Of a stretch of 64,000 nucleotides of DNA, positions 7,780 to 16,796 are shown piece by piece. The notes beneath the pieces are model-generated. The model ran no database searches. It saw only the letters and a program-made list of their open reading frames with translations, and was not told the DNA's origin. This DNA is from Pseudomonas piscis (GTDB lineage: Bacteria > Pseudomonadota > Gammaproteobacteria > Pseudomonadales > Pseudomonadaceae). The position numbers and the translations under genes are program-made. The stretch is taken from contig NZ_WHUV01000001.1 in assembly GCF_009380155.1 (NCBI RefSeq), positions 1,302,001 to 1,366,000 on the forward strand. The letters are read 5' to 3'. Numbering within the stretch: position 1 is the first letter of the stretch; each line of letters opens with the position of its first letter.

Positions 7780-7992
7780 AAACACCTCGGGGCAGGGGGA
7801 GAGGTTTTTATTGTTATGACCCCGTCCAAGGGTGATGCGATAGCGCGCACAGATGCTGCCAGCGATCCTTGTACCGTTCTCCTGCAGGAACGATCGTCGC
7901 TGAGTCAGAGTACAGCACAGGATTTTTGCCGCAGGGGTGACCATTCGTCCCCTGGGAAATGCCACAAGCCTTGTGCTGCGTTGCCTGGGCGT
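7780..7992. other. Leader/promoter interval for the ACP-like pair
   Basis: About 210 bp between the symporter terminator and the ACP-like pair. I see no gene. AT-rich patches close to the first start (CATAACAATAAAAAC read on the minus strand) are the most likely promoter/leader, but no convincing -35/-10 pair stands out. Confidence 0.4.
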
Positions 7993-8027
7993 AAAAAAAA
8001 CGGGTGCGGCCACCGACGCCGCACCCG
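7993..8027 (-). terminator. Rho-independent terminator of the symporter gene
   Basis: CGGGTGCGGC pairs perfectly with GCCGCACCCG around a 7-nt loop. Read on the minus strand it is followed by a run of eight T. It lies 33 bp after the stop of the symporter gene. Confidence 0.92.
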
Positions 8028-8059
8028 TCGAAGAAAAACTTCAGCTACCGCTCTTCAGC

Positions 8060-9439
8060 TCAGATCGCGCTGGCCAGCGGGGCCGTGCGCCGCGAAGCCA
8101 GGCTGACCACCACGAAGCTCACCAGGCCCGCCATCAGGCTGTAGTAGATCGGAGTGTTGGCATCCAGGCCGTCCTTGAACATGAACACCAGGGCGGTGAT
8201 GAACCCCAGGCTCATGCTGGCGATGGCTCCGGCGGTGGTGGCGCGCTTCCAGAAGATCGCCCCGATCAGCGGGATCAGCATGCCGCCTACCAGCAGGTTG
8301 TAGGCCAGGGTCAGGGCGCTGATCACGTCGTTGACCACCAGCGCGATACCCAGCACCACGATGCCGGTGAGCAGGGTGAACAGGCGGTTGATCCCCAGGC
8401 TCGATTGCTTTCCGCCACGCAGCCGTGGCAGCAGGTCCTCGGTCAGGGTGGTGGAAGCGGCCAGCAGGCCGGCGCTGGCGGTGGACATCATGGCGGCCAG
8501 GGCGGCAGCGATCACCAGGCCACGGATGCCGTCCGGCAACGAAGCCTTGACGATGGCGGCGAAGGCGTTGTTCGCGTTATCCAGATCCGGCAGCAGCACG
8601 TGGGCGGCCATGCCGATCAGGGCGCAGGCCAGGCCGTAGAGCACGCAGTAGAAGCCCGCCAGGGTGCCGGCGTACTGTGCGACTTTCTCGGTCTTGGCGG
8701 TGAATACCCGCTGCCAGATGTCCTGGCCGATCAGGATGCCGAAGAAGTAGATCATGAAGTAGGTGATGATGGTGTCCCAGCCGATGGTGGTGAAGCTGAA
8801 GCTCGCCGCCGGCAGCTTGGCCACCAGCTCATCCCAGCCACCGACGCGGTAGAGGCAGATGGGCAGCAGCAGGAGCATCAGGCCGACGGTCTTGATCACG
8901 AACTGGACGATGTCGGTCAGGGTCAGCGACCACATGCCGCCGATCGCCGAGTAGATCACCACAACGCCGCCGCCCAGCAGCACCGAGAGCCAGAACGGCA
9001 GGTTGAACAGCACTTGCAGCACGGTCCCGATGGCGAGGATCGAGGTCACGCCGATCATCAGCGCGTAGGCCAGCATGATCACCGCGCTGGCCTGGCGGGC
9101 CATGGGGTTGTAGCGCTTTTCCAGGACCTGGGTCACGGTGAAGATCCGCAGCTTGAGCAGCGGCTTGGCCAGGAGGAGGTTCAGGGCGATGATCCCGGCG
9201 CCGAGGGCGGCGCACAGCCAGAAGCCGGAGATGCCATGGACGTAGCCCAGGCGCACGGTGCCGACGGTGGACGCGCCGCCCAGCACGGTGGCGGCCATGG
9301 TGCCCATGTACAGGGTCGGTCCCAGGTTGCGGCCGGCCACCAGGTAGTCTTCGTGGGTCTTGGCCTTGCGCATGCCGTAGTAGCCGAGCACCAGCATGCC
9401 GGCGGCGTAGATGAGTACGACGAATAGATCTAGAGCCAT
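8060..9439 (-). CDS. Sodium:solute symporter (SSS family), PA1418-type
   Basis: A 459-aa membrane protein with about 13 hydrophobic helices. The N-terminus (YAAGMLVLGYYGMRKAKTHEDYLVAGRNLGP) and the stretch MAATVLGGASTVGTVRLGY are typical of the SSS family. So are the segments IYSAIGGMWSLTLTDIVQF and AALAAMMSTASAGLLAASTTLTEDL, which contain the conserved Gln/Asp and Ser/Thr sodium-site regions. It is last in the gbuA gene string, the same context as PA1418 in P. aeruginosa, so it probably imports 4-guanidinobutyrate or a related guanidino acid or amine; that substrate is inferred. A perfect terminator follows. Confidence 0.85.
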   Translation of the reverse strand: MALDLFVVLIYAAGMLVLGYYGMRKAKTHEDYLVAGRNLGPTLYMGTMAATVLGGASTVGTVRLGYVHGISGFWLCAALGAGIIALNLLLAKPLLKLRIFTVTQVLEKRYNPMARQASAVIMLAYALMIGVTSILAIGTVLQVLFNLPFWLSVLLGGGVVVIYSAIGGMWSLTLTDIVQFVIKTVGLMLLLLPICLYRVGGWDELVAKLPAASFSFTTIGWDTIITYFMIYFFGILIGQDIWQRVFTAKTEKVAQYAGTLAGFYCVLYGLACALIGMAAHVLLPDLDNANNAFAAIVKASLPDGIRGLVIAAALAAMMSTASAGLLAASTTLTEDLLPRLRGGKQSSLGINRLFTLLTGIVVLGIALVVNDVISALTLAYNLLVGGMLIPLIGAIFWKRATTAGAIASMSLGFITALVFMFKDGLDANTPIYYSLMAGLVSFVVVSLASRRTAPLASAI

Positions 9440-9520
9440 GATGGCGTGTCTCCGATTATCTTTTTTATGTGAAACAAACAGGTCATGTACCGCGGTGGCT
9501 GGCGCGCCACCGTGCGCGGG
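9440..9520 (-). other. Gap with hairpin upstream of the symporter gene
   Basis: The gap carries GGTGGC/GCCACC with a 6-nt loop at about 9491-9508 and then an AT-rich stretch next to the symporter start. A GGAG site precedes the ATG. The hairpin may separate symporter translation from the small frames upstream. Confidence 0.35.
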
Positions 9521-9841
9521 TCAGGCGGCTTGGCGCAGGGAGCTACGCCGGGAACGAGGGGCATGCTGGTGGTCGCACGAATCCTCGGGGCGGTAGGTCT
9601 GGGCAGGTTTCGGGCAGGGGCCCGACAGAACGTTGCCGCAGCTACCTAGCGAAGAGGGGACGAGGGAGGGCGACAGGCCGCGCAGCGAGCCACTGAGGCG
9701 TTCGGGCACAGTAAGTCGGATGCCGGCGGGGATAGGGCGCAGGCGGTCGCGGGCTCTCGCGTTGCGTGCGTGGCCGGGGATCTGTTCGACCCTGTTGATT
9801 TCAGTACCGCTAAGGCGTGTTTCTTTGTTGTTGTTATTCAT
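9521..9841 (-). CDS. Small frame between gbuA and the symporter, unknown
   Basis: A 106-codon frame starting MNNNNKETRLSGTEINRVEQ. A good GGAGCAG site lies 4 bases before the ATG, which is the best reason to take it seriously. The C-terminal two thirds are rich in Arg, Ser and Pro with no recognisable domain and could be out-of-frame sequence. It begins 21 bp after the stop of the preceding 122-codon frame, in operon order. I do not recognise it; a shorter true product or a non-coding leader is possible. Confidence 0.35.
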   Translation of the reverse strand: MNNNNKETRLSGTEINRVEQIPGHARNARARDRLRPIPAGIRLTVPERLSGSLRGLSPSLVPSSLGSCGNVLSGPCPKPAQTYRPEDSCDHQHAPRSRRSSLRQAA

Positions 9842-9862
9842 GATCTGCTCCGATCACATTGG

Positions 9863-10231
9863 CTAAGGGGGTGGCAGCCTTTCCGGCATCGCGGACAAAA
9901 AATCGTGGCAGGCCAGCCATAGGCCTTCTTGTTGTTGGCGCAACCCGAGGGTGGCGCGCTCCTGGCTAAAGTGTCGCTCCCCTTGCATGCGCGACATCGT
10001 GGCCACGTCATGAATTAACCCGCCGGCATCGGCTTGCAGGCCGGCGCCAACGTTGTTCGCGCTACGTGTCCGTACCACGAAACCATCCCTGGTCCGCCGC
10101 CGACCCTGCGATGCCGGTTCGGCATCACGGGGCAGCGACGGTTGGGGACGGTGGTGACGCAAGCCGGCATCGGCCGTTGGCGCCGCGAGCCATCCGGCTG
10201 CGGCGTCGAGTACGTAATGCCAGTGGCTCAT
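9863..10231 (-). CDS. Hypothetical protein downstream of gbuA (PA1420-position)
   Basis: A 122-codon frame starting MSHWHYVLDAAAGWLAAPTADAGLRHH, beginning 10 bp after gbuA on the same strand. The N-terminal helix, and the segment RMQGERHFSQERATLGLRQQQEGLWLACHDFL, look protein-like; the middle is Arg/Pro-rich. P. aeruginosa also has small hypothetical genes between gbuA and the symporter, so position supports a real gene. The ribosome site is poor (GAGAA, spacing 8), consistent with coupling to gbuA. Function unknown. Confidence 0.5.
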   Translation of the reverse strand: MSHWHYVLDAAAGWLAAPTADAGLRHHRPQPSLPRDAEPASQGRRRTRDGFVVRTRSANNVGAGLQADAGGLIHDVATMSRMQGERHFSQERATLGLRQQQEGLWLACHDFLSAMPERLPPP

Positions 10232-10241
10232 GCCTTGGTTC

Positions 10242-11192
10242 TCAGCGATGAGTCACGCCGGGCAACACGCAGAGCATTTCGTAGAGCAGGTTGGCCCCCA
10301 GCAGCGAAGTGTTGCCGGTGGTGTCGTAGGGTGGCGAGACCTCCACCAGGTCGCAGCCCACCAGGTCCAGGCCCTGGCAGCCACGGACGATTTCCATGGC
10401 CTGGATGGTGGTCAGGCCGCCGATTTCAGGGGTGCCGGTGCCTGGTGCCCAGGCCGGGTCGATGCCGTCGATATCGAAGCTCAGGTACACCGGACCGTTG
10501 CCGACCTTCTCGCGGACTTCGGCCATCAGCGGGGCCAGGGACTTGTGCCAGCACTCTTCGGCCTGCACCACACGGAAGCCCTGCTTGCGGCTCCAGTTGA
10601 AGTCCTCGGCGGTGTAGCCCTGGGCCCGCAGGCCGATCTGCACCACGCGGTCGCAATCCAGCAGGCCTTCTTCCACGGCGCGGCGGAAGGTGGTGCCATG
10701 GGCGATCTTCTCGCCGAACATGTGGTCGTTGACGTCCGCGTGGGCGTCGATGTGCACCAGGCCGACCTTGCCGTGTTTCTTGTGGATGGCCCGCAGGATC
10801 GGCAGGGTGATGGTGTGGTCGCCGCCCAGGGTCATGGGAATGACGTTGTGCTCGAGGATGGCGTCGTAGGCTTCCTCGATGATGCGCACGGCGTCCAGCA
10901 GGTTGAAGGTGTTGATGGCCACGTCGCCGATATCGGCCACGTTCAGCGAGTCGAACGGCGCAGCGCCTGTGGCCATGTTGTAGGGACGGATCATCACCGA
11001 TTCGGCGCGGATCTCCCGCGGGCCGAAGCGGGTGCCGGAGCGCAGCGAGGTGCCGATGTCCAGGGGAACGCCGACGAATGCGGCATCCAGGCCGGCAGGG
11101 GTGGTGACATGGGGAAGACGCATCATGGTGGCGATGCCGCCGAAACGCGGCATTTCGTTGCCGCCCAGTGGTTGGTGGAGAGTCTTGTCCAC
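10242..11192 (-). CDS. gbuA: Guanidinobutyrase (4-guanidinobutyrate ureohydrolase)
   Basis: A 316-aa arginase/agmatinase-fold enzyme that hydrolyses 4-guanidinobutyrate to 4-aminobutyrate and urea in arginine catabolism. All Mn-binding motifs are present: GGDHT, DAHADVND (the DAHxD motif) and SFDIDGIDPAWAPGTGTPE (the SxDxDxxDPxxxPGxGTP motif). The N-terminus DKTLHQPLGGNEMPRFGGIATMMRLPH and most of the body are nearly identical to what I recall of P. aeruginosa GbuA (319 aa). It is divergent from a LysR gene in the gbuR position, across a strong dyad, and precedes small frames and a symporter. Confidence 0.95.
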   Translation of the reverse strand: MDKTLHQPLGGNEMPRFGGIATMMRLPHVTTPAGLDAAFVGVPLDIGTSLRSGTRFGPREIRAESVMIRPYNMATGAAPFDSLNVADIGDVAINTFNLLDAVRIIEEAYDAILEHNVIPMTLGGDHTITLPILRAIHKKHGKVGLVHIDAHADVNDHMFGEKIAHGTTFRRAVEEGLLDCDRVVQIGLRAQGYTAEDFNWSRKQGFRVVQAEECWHKSLAPLMAEVREKVGNGPVYLSFDIDGIDPAWAPGTGTPEIGGLTTIQAMEIVRGCQGLDLVGCDLVEVSPPYDTTGNTSLLGANLLYEMLCVLPGVTHR

Positions 11193-11313
11193 GGGATAGG
11201 CCTCATCGTTGTTCTATTTATGGGGTCGAGGCGCAGCAGGTCCTGCCCATTCGACCGAGTGAGGCCGATTCTGCGAAATGTAGTGCGGGGAAAGAATCGC
11301 TACGAGCAAATAC

Positions 11314-11337
11314 TTAGTTCAGATTTTTCTAAACTAA
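11314..11337. promoter_or_regulatory. Dyad in the gbuA-gbuR interval, probable GbuR site
   Basis: A 24-bp dyad: TTAGTT at 11314 is the inverse of AACTAA at 11332, and inner AGA is the inverse of TCT around a TTTT centre. It lies about 120 bp before gbuA and 210 bp before gbuR in the only AT-rich part of the 356-bp divergent region. The rest of that region holds no gene I can support. Confidence 0.6.
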
Positions 11338-11548
11338 TTGCAGCGGGCAGGCTAGACTCTGGCGCGCTTTCCAAGGCCCTGCATGGCGCAGGCGCTCGCT
11401 CCCGGCTGGTGGTGCAGTCGCCGTCATCCGGGTTGCCGGGGCTGATTTGAATTGCACATGGACGTCATCGCAGTTACTCGACCGCCCAGCGTCGCGAGCC
11501 TGTGCGCCACAGGGAAGGTGTCTTTTTCACCTGCTAGCGGAGCCTGTC

Positions 11549-12442
11549 ATGGCCAACGCTTTACCTGATCTGAAACTATTGCGCATCTTCGTCAGCGTGG
11601 TGAGGCATCAGGGGTTTGCCAATGCCCAGCATGAGCTCAATCTGTCGACGTCGGCCATCAGCACCTACATGAGCCAGCTGGAAGCGTCCCTAGGGTTGGT
11701 GTTATGCCACCGGGGGCGGGGCGGGTTCAGCCTGACCAGCAAGGGCGAGTTGTTCCACCAGGAAACCCTGCGCCTGCTGGGTGAGCTGGAGGGCTTCGAA
11801 CAGTATGCCGCCGCGCTCAAGGGCGAGTTGCGCGGCACCCTGAACCTGGGGGTGATCGACTCCACCGTGAGCGACAAGGCCCTGCCGTTCGCCGAGGCGA
11901 TTGGCGCCTATAGCCAGGAACACCCGGCGGTACACCTGCACTTGTCGGTGATGAGCCCCCACGAGCTGCAATTGGGGGTGCAGGATAATCGCCTGGACCT
12001 GGCCATCGGGGCTTTTTCCACGCGCATGAGCGGCCTGGTGTACATGCCGCTGTACCGCGAGCAGCACTGGCTGTATTGCAGCAACCGCCATCCGCTGTAC
12101 AGCGAGCGGCGGATCCCCGAGCAGGTGATCACCCAGCAGCGCATGGTGGGGCGCGGTTACTGGAGCCAGGCCGAGTTGGCCCGGCATGGCTTCAAGCATA
12201 GCGCGGCGACGGTGGAGAGCATGGAGGCGCAGTTGATCCTGGTGCTCTCCGGGGCCTATATCGGCTACCTGCCGGAGCACTATGCCCAAGCCTGGGCCGA
12301 CAGGGGCGATCTGCGGGTGCTGCTGCCCGCGACCTTCGGTTACCAGGCGCCGTTTTCCATGATCATGCGCCGTGGCCGTGGCCGGGAGCCCTTGATCCAG
12401 ACTTTCCGGGACCTGCTCAAGGCCCAGTTGAACCAGGTCTAG
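11549..12442 (+). CDS. gbuR: LysR-family activator GbuR
   Basis: The 297-aa product starts MANALPDLKLLRIFVSVVRHQGFANAQHELNLSTSAISTYMSQLE, with the HTH in the first 65 residues and an effector domain after it. Position divergent from gbuA is that of GbuR, the guanidinobutyrate-responsive activator of gbuA in P. aeruginosa. The start is set by CGGAG 8 bases before the ATG at 11549; an upstream TTG or ATG would give an unlikely Cys/Arg-rich extension. The stop is 4 bp from an inverted-repeat element, which may act as its terminator. Confidence 0.82.
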   Translation: MANALPDLKLLRIFVSVVRHQGFANAQHELNLSTSAISTYMSQLEASLGLVLCHRGRGGFSLTSKGELFHQETLRLLGELEGFEQYAAALKGELRGTLNLGVIDSTVSDKALPFAEAIGAYSQEHPAVHLHLSVMSPHELQLGVQDNRLDLAIGAFSTRMSGLVYMPLYREQHWLYCSNRHPLYSERRIPEQVITQQRMVGRGYWSQAELARHGFKHSAATVESMEAQLILVLSGAYIGYLPEHYAQAWADRGDLRVLLPATFGYQAPFSMIMRRGRGREPLIQTFRDLLKAQLNQV

Positions 12443-12445
12443 CTA

Positions 12446-12603
12446 GCAGGCCGTTAAAAAACTACCTGTGTTGCCATCGCTGCGTTGAAAACAGGCTGGT
12501 GCGCCAGCCCGGTCAAAATGCTCATTTACCACGCGTAAACTGCGCTTTTTCGCTTGTTTTCGCCTTGCGCTGGCTGCCTCGCCTACATTTTTCAACAGCC
12601 TGC
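12446..12603. repeat. 158-bp MITE-like intergenic inverted-repeat element
   Basis: The ends GCAGGCCGTTAAAAAAC (12446-12462) and ATTTTTCAACAGCCTGC (12587-12603) are inverted repeats with 2-3 mismatches. The interior keeps partial symmetry (GTTGAAAACAGGCTGG against the inverse of CGCTTGTTTTCGCC). It fills almost the whole gap between gbuR and the DTW gene, up to the ribosome site of the latter. Short palindromic elements of this kind are scattered between genes in fluorescens-group genomes. No transposase is present, so if it moves it does so in trans. Confidence 0.7.
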
Positions 12604-12614
12604 AAGGAGTTTTC

Positions 12615-13211
12615 ATGTCTCGAACACGTTGCGAGCGATGCCTGCGTCCAGCTGGCCATTGCCTGTGTCCGCTGATTCCACGGTTATCCAGTCGCACCCG
12701 GGTATTGGTGTTGCAGCATCCGAGCGAGGTCAATCACGCCCTGAATACCGCGCGGCTGGCGGCACTGGGGCTGAGCAACGCCGAGCTGAGGGTCGGGGAA
12801 GTGTTCGAGGACCTGCCGGAGCTGCTCGGGCGTCCCGGATACCAGCCGCACCTGCTGTTTCCGGCGGACGCTGCCCAACCGCTGCGGGCCTACTCGCCAA
12901 GCCAGGAGCCAATGTTGCTGGTGGTCCCCGATGGTACCTGGCGCAAGGCGCGCAAGCTGCTGCATCTCAACCCGCTGTTGGCGCAATTGCCCCGGGTCAC
13001 CCTGGAGGCTACGCCAGCCTCGCGTTATCGCCTGCGCAAGGCCCCCGGTCCCGGTGCCCTGTCGACCCTGGAGGCCATAGTCGAGGCGTTGCAGGTCCTA
13101 GAGGCACCGGCTTCGTTCGAGCCGCTGCTGCGTCCCTTCGACGCCTTGATCGAAGGCCAGATCGCCGCCATGGGCGCCGAAACCTACCAGCGCAACCACG
13201 CCAAGCCCTGA
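12615..13211 (+). CDS. DTW-domain tRNA-uridine aminocarboxypropyltransferase
   Basis: A 198-aa protein with the N-terminal cysteine cluster CERCLRPAGHCLC, probably zinc-binding, and the DTW-family core. The eponymous motif appears as DGTW (PDGTWRKARKLLHLNPLL). Downstream RYRLRKAPGPGALSTLEAI matches the family's SAM-site region. DTW proteins such as TapT transfer the 3-amino-3-carboxypropyl group of SAM to U47 of tRNA (acp3U). Length fits. AAGGAG lies 6 bases before the ATG. Confidence 0.88.
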   Translation: MSRTRCERCLRPAGHCLCPLIPRLSSRTRVLVLQHPSEVNHALNTARLAALGLSNAELRVGEVFEDLPELLGRPGYQPHLLFPADAAQPLRAYSPSQEPMLLVVPDGTWRKARKLLHLNPLLAQLPRVTLEATPASRYRLRKAPGPGALSTLEAIVEALQVLEAPASFEPLLRPFDALIEGQIAAMGAETYQRNHAKP

Positions 13212-13226
13212 TCCCGCTCGGGTTTT

Positions 13227-13622
13227 TCAGGGCCGGCGCAGGGTCTTCTGGCGCAGGATGTAGATGCTCACCAGCACCGCGCTGGTGAGCATGAAACCGC
13301 GGGCCCAGGGCAATGGCACCAGGTAGCAGGACAAGCCGATGCTCAGCCACATCAGGCCGATTGCATAGACCTTGCCCTTGAGCGGAATGCCGTTGCCTTC
13401 CAGATAGTCGCGGATCCATGGACCCAGGCGCGGGTGGTCTACCAGCCATCGGTAGAAGCGCGGAGAACTGCGAGCGAAGCAGGCGGCCGCCAGCAGCAGG
13501 AAAGGAGTGGTGGGCAGTACCGGGAGGAAGATGCCGAGTACCCCTAGCGCTACGCTCGACCAGCCGATGGCCAGTAGAACGTAACGCAACAGCAGGGGAC
13601 GCTGGCCTATGGGCTTGGCCAT
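13227..13622 (-). CDS. YbaN-family (DUF454) inner membrane protein
   Basis: A 131-aa protein with the DUF454 signature GxxxxxLGVLGIFLPVLPTTPFLLLAAACFARSSPRF, then a soluble loop (HPRLGPWIRDYLEGNGIPLKGK) and two more hydrophobic helices, giving three to four membrane segments. Length is typical for YbaN. Function unknown in all species I know. It lies 10 bp after the yecA-type gene on the same strand, so the two are probably co-transcribed. Confidence 0.85.
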   Translation of the reverse strand: MAKPIGQRPLLLRYVLLAIGWSSVALGVLGIFLPVLPTTPFLLLAAACFARSSPRFYRWLVDHPRLGPWIRDYLEGNGIPLKGKVYAIGLMWLSIGLSCYLVPLPWARGFMLTSAVLVSIYILRQKTLRRP

Positions 13623-13632
13623 AGGCTCAGGC

Positions 13633-14220
13633 TCAGTGGTGGCGAGGCTTGAGCAGTGCCGGTTTTTCGTCGGGGGCGTTGCACAGCAAGTACAACGCGG
13701 TCAGTGCTTCAGGAATCTGCACGATCATGTCGTCCATCAGGTTGGCATCGCTGGCGATGTCGGAGAACTCGGGCTGTTCGTCGAACAGGCCGGAACCCAC
13801 CATGATCGGCAGGAGCATCTCGCTGACTTCTTCCTCGGCGGTTTCGAACCAGGCCGCTTCACGCAGGAATACGCCTTCCATGAAGCCGATGCACCAGCCG
13901 CGCAGGTCGGAGTCGTCCGGGTCGTCGCCCAGGTCGAGATCGCAAGGCAGTTCGAATTCTTCATCCGAGGCCAGCTGGCGCGCGATGTGCGCCTTCAGGG
14001 CCAGCAGGGTCGATTCGATGGCTTCGCGCTCGGCGGCATCGCGGTAGTGCGGCTCCTCGGCGAAGAGGGTGTCGATCCATTCACGCTCAGGGACGCTTTC
14101 CGAGCAGATCGACAGCGCGGTCAGGTAGCCGTGAGCGGCCACGTAGTCCAGCGCCTCGTCGTGCAGATCATCTGCATCGAGGAAGACTTGCAGGCGGGTT
14201 AGTTGCTCAGCGAAGGACAT
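13633..14220 (-). CDS. YecA/YgfB-family (UPF0149) protein
   Basis: A 195-aa very acidic protein. MSFAEQLTRLQVFLDADDLHDEALDYVAAHGYLTAL, FMEGVFLREAAW and the C-terminal helical part ALTALYLLCN match the UPF0149 YecA/YgfB family, all-helical cytosolic proteins. The C-terminal zinc-ribbon (SEC-C) seen in longer YecA proteins is absent. The family role in Pseudomonas is not settled; a P. aeruginosa YgfB relative affects ampDh3 and beta-lactam resistance, from memory. Divergent from recQ. Confidence 0.82.
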   Translation of the reverse strand: MSFAEQLTRLQVFLDADDLHDEALDYVAAHGYLTALSICSESVPEREWIDTLFAEEPHYRDAAEREAIESTLLALKAHIARQLASDEEFELPCDLDLGDDPDDSDLRGWCIGFMEGVFLREAAWFETAEEEVSEMLLPIMVGSGLFDEQPEFSDIASDANLMDDMIVQIPEALTALYLLCNAPDEKPALLKPRHH

Positions 14221-14552
14221 TGACGGCTACCTTGGGGAATAAACGATGCTGAATTCTAGGCTTTCTTGAGCGCCCAGGCCAGCCACGATGCAGCTGCGAG
14301 CGGTTCCAAAGGTTACCAGCGGTCCATTGTCGGCACCCTTTGCGGGGGAGGGCTCGGGTATACTCGCGCGTTTCGTGTGACCCGCCAGGCCGATGGCCAG
14401 GCCGGGTCCGCCCGCCCAGGCCGGTGCCGAGGTTCCAGGCACCGGTGCAAGTGGGCGTTGCAACCTGGCGGCGACGCCGTGCCAAGCCCCATCGCACAGG
14501 CGACCGGGCAACGGCGTCCCCCTGGTGATTTCCGTAATTTTTGGAGTTTTTC
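14221..14552. promoter_or_regulatory. Divergent yecA/recQ promoter region with leader hairpin
   Basis: 332 bp without a gene. TATACT at about 14358 is a good -10 hexamer for recQ. Further down the recQ leader, GCCGGTGCC pairs with GGCACCGG around a 9-nt loop. The last 20 bp give the GGAG site of recQ. Confidence 0.45.
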
Positions 14553-16676
14553 ATGCTCGAACAGGCTCAGCGCGTCCTCAAGGACATCTTTGGCTACGAC
14601 AGTTTCCGTGGTCGCCAGGGGGCGATCATCGAGCGCGTGGCCAGCGGTGGCGACGCGCTGGTGCTGATGCCCACCGGTGGCGGCAAGTCCCTGTGCTTCC
14701 AGGTCCCGGCATTGTTGCGCTCTGGCCTGGCGGTGGTGGTGTCGCCATTGATCGCGCTGATGGAGGACCAGGTCGCCACCCTGGAGGAGCTGGGAGTCGC
14801 AGCTGCGGCGCTGAACTCTACCCTGAGCCCCGAGCAGCAGCGTGACCTGGCGGTGCGTATCCGGCGTGGCGAAGTGAAGATGCTCTACCTCGCTCCCGAG
14901 CGGTTGGTCCAGCCGCGGATGCTGGCGTTCTTGCAGAGCCTGGATATTGCCCTGTTCGCCATCGACGAAGCCCACTGCGTATCCCAATGGGGGCATGACT
15001 TCCGTCCCGAGTACCTGCAACTGGGGCAACTGGCGGAAATGTTCCCCGAGGTGCCGCGAATCGCCCTGACGGCCACCGCCGACAAGCGAACCCGCGAAGA
15101 GATCGTCAATCGCCTGCACCTGGAGAACGCCGAGCGCTTCCTGTCCAGTTTCGACCGGCCGAACATCTTTTATCGGATCGTGCCCAAGGAGCAGCCGCGC
15201 AAGCAGTTGCAGGCGTTTCTCAACGAGCGGCGCAGCGATGCCGGGATCGTCTACTGCCTGTCGCGCAAGAAAGTCGACGAGGTGGCGGCATTCCTCTGCG
15301 AGCAGGGCTTCACCGCCTTGCCCTACCACGCGGGGTTGCCGGCCGAGTTGCGCGCCTATCACCAGAAGCGCTTCCTCAACGAGGAGGGGCTGATCATGGT
15401 GGCGACCATCGCCTTCGGCATGGGTATCGACAAACCCAACGTACGTTTCGTCGCCCACCTGGACTTGCCCAAGTCCCTGGAGGCCTACTACCAGGAAACC
15501 GGGCGTGCCGGTCGTGACGGCCTGCCGGCCGATGCCTGGATGGCCTATGGACTGCAGGACGTGCTGATGCTCAAGCAGATGCTGCAGAACTCCGAGGGCG
15601 ACGAGCGCCACAAACGCCTCGAGCAGCACAAGCTCGACGCGATGCTGGCGCTGTGCGAGGAAACCCGTTGCCGGCGCCAGGCGCTGCTGGCCTATTTCGA
15701 TGAAGACATGCCGCAGCCCTGCGGTCATTGCGACAACTGTGTCGATGGAGTGCAGACCTGGGATGCCACCGAGCCGGCGCGCCAGGCGCTGTCGGCGATC
15801 TACCGCACCGGCCAGCGCTATGGCGTCGGGCACCTGGTGGACGTGCTGTTGGGCAAGGACACGGAAAAGGTCCGCAGCTTCGGTCATCAGCACTTGTCGG
15901 TGTTCGGTGTCGGCAAGGCCCGTAGCGAAGGCGAGTGGCGCTCGCTGTTCCGCCAACTGGTGGCTCGCGGGTTGGCCGACATCGACCTGGAAGGCTACGG
16001 CGGCTTGCGCTTGAGTGACAGTTGCCGGCCGCTGCTCAAGGGCGAAGTCTCCCTGGAGCTGCGCCGCGATCTCAAGCCGCAAACCACGGCCAAGAGCACC
16101 AGCCAGGCCAGCCAGCTGGTCCGGGGCGAAGAGCGCGAGCAGTGGGAGGCGCTGCGGGCGTTGCGCCGCAAGCTGGCGGAAGAGCACGGCGTGCCGCCCT
16201 ATGTCATCTTCCCTGATTCGACCTTGCTGGAAATGCTCCGCAGCCAGCCTGGGTCCTTGGCCGAGATGGCTCGGGTCAGCGGTGTCGGTGCCCGCAAGCT
16301 GGAGCGCTATGGCGCGGCGTTCCTCGAGGTGCTGGGCGGAACTGCCGAGGCGCCGAAGGTGGTTGCCGATATTCGTCATGAACTGATCACCCTGGCCCGT
16401 GCCGGCATGACTCCGGTGCAGATCGCCGGTCAGTTGCAATGCACCGAAAAGAACGTCTACACCCTGCTCGCCGAAGCGATCGGCAAGCAGCAATTGTCCC
16501 TGGAGCAGGCGCTGGATTTGCCCGAGGACTTGCTGGGGGAAATCCAGGACGCGTTCCTCGATGGCGAGGGCGAGCTGCCGCCGGTGGCCGAGGTGATCGA
16601 GTTGTTCGCCGGCCGGGTGCCCGAGGGCGTGCTGTACTGCGTGCGTGCGGCGCTGCAATCGGAGTTCGAGATTTAA
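14553..16676 (+). CDS. recQ: ATP-dependent DNA helicase RecQ
   Basis: A 707-aa superfamily-2 helicase acting 3'-5' in recombination and fork repair. Motif 0 (GYDSFRGRQ), Walker A ([11 protein letters not shown]), the DEAH box with the aromatic-rich RecQ loop ([17 protein letters not shown]), and motifs V/VI ([26 protein letters not shown]) are all present. The zinc-binding RQC cysteines follow (CEETRC, CGHCDNC). An HRDC domain occupies about residues 525-600, and a further C-terminal HTH-like tail ([23 protein letters not shown]) makes it longer than E. coli RecQ (about 610 aa), as usual in Pseudomonas. GGAG 6 bases upstream sets the ATG. Confidence 0.95.
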   Translation: MLEQAQRVLKDIFGYDSFRGRQGAIIERVASGGDALVLMPTGGGKSLCFQVPALLRSGLAVVVSPLIALMEDQVATLEELGVAAAALNSTLSPEQQRDLAVRIRRGEVKMLYLAPERLVQPRMLAFLQSLDIALFAIDEAHCVSQWGHDFRPEYLQLGQLAEMFPEVPRIALTATADKRTREEIVNRLHLENAERFLSSFDRPNIFYRIVPKEQPRKQLQAFLNERRSDAGIVYCLSRKKVDEVAAFLCEQGFTALPYHAGLPAELRAYHQKRFLNEEGLIMVATIAFGMGIDKPNVRFVAHLDLPKSLEAYYQETGRAGRDGLPADAWMAYGLQDVLMLKQMLQNSEGDERHKRLEQHKLDAMLALCEETRCRRQALLAYFDEDMPQPCGHCDNCVDGVQTWDATEPARQALSAIYRTGQRYGVGHLVDVLLGKDTEKVRSFGHQHLSVFGVGKARSEGEWRSLFRQLVARGLADIDLEGYGGLRLSDSCRPLLKGEVSLELRRDLKPQTTAKSTSQASQLVRGEEREQWEALRALRRKLAEEHGVPPYVIFPDSTLLEMLRSQPGSLAEMARVSGVGARKLERYGAAFLEVLGGTAEAPKVVADIRHELITLARAGMTPVQIAGQLQCTEKNVYTLLAEAIGKQQLSLEQALDLPEDLLGEIQDAFLDGEGELPPVAEVIELFAGRVPEGVLYCVRAALQSEFEI

Positions 16677-16796
16677 CTTGGGTGCGTCAATGTTGTAACG
16701 ATTCAGTGCCTTACAGAACTTGCCTACTGGCAAGGGGCATGCTTAGCTGACTAATAATTAGTTTTTCTTTATTTTCAGCCTGATCATGAGTGTTTT

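Noticed and set aside
7937..9427. Open frame of about 500 codons opposite the symporter gene
   Set aside because: Repetitive Gln/His/Gly-rich translation is the antisense image of membrane helices; no start context.
14313..16733. Very long open frame antisense to recQ (about 800 codons)
   Set aside because: It mirrors recQ codon by codon, has no domain and no ribosome site. Antisense open frames are common in high-GC DNA.
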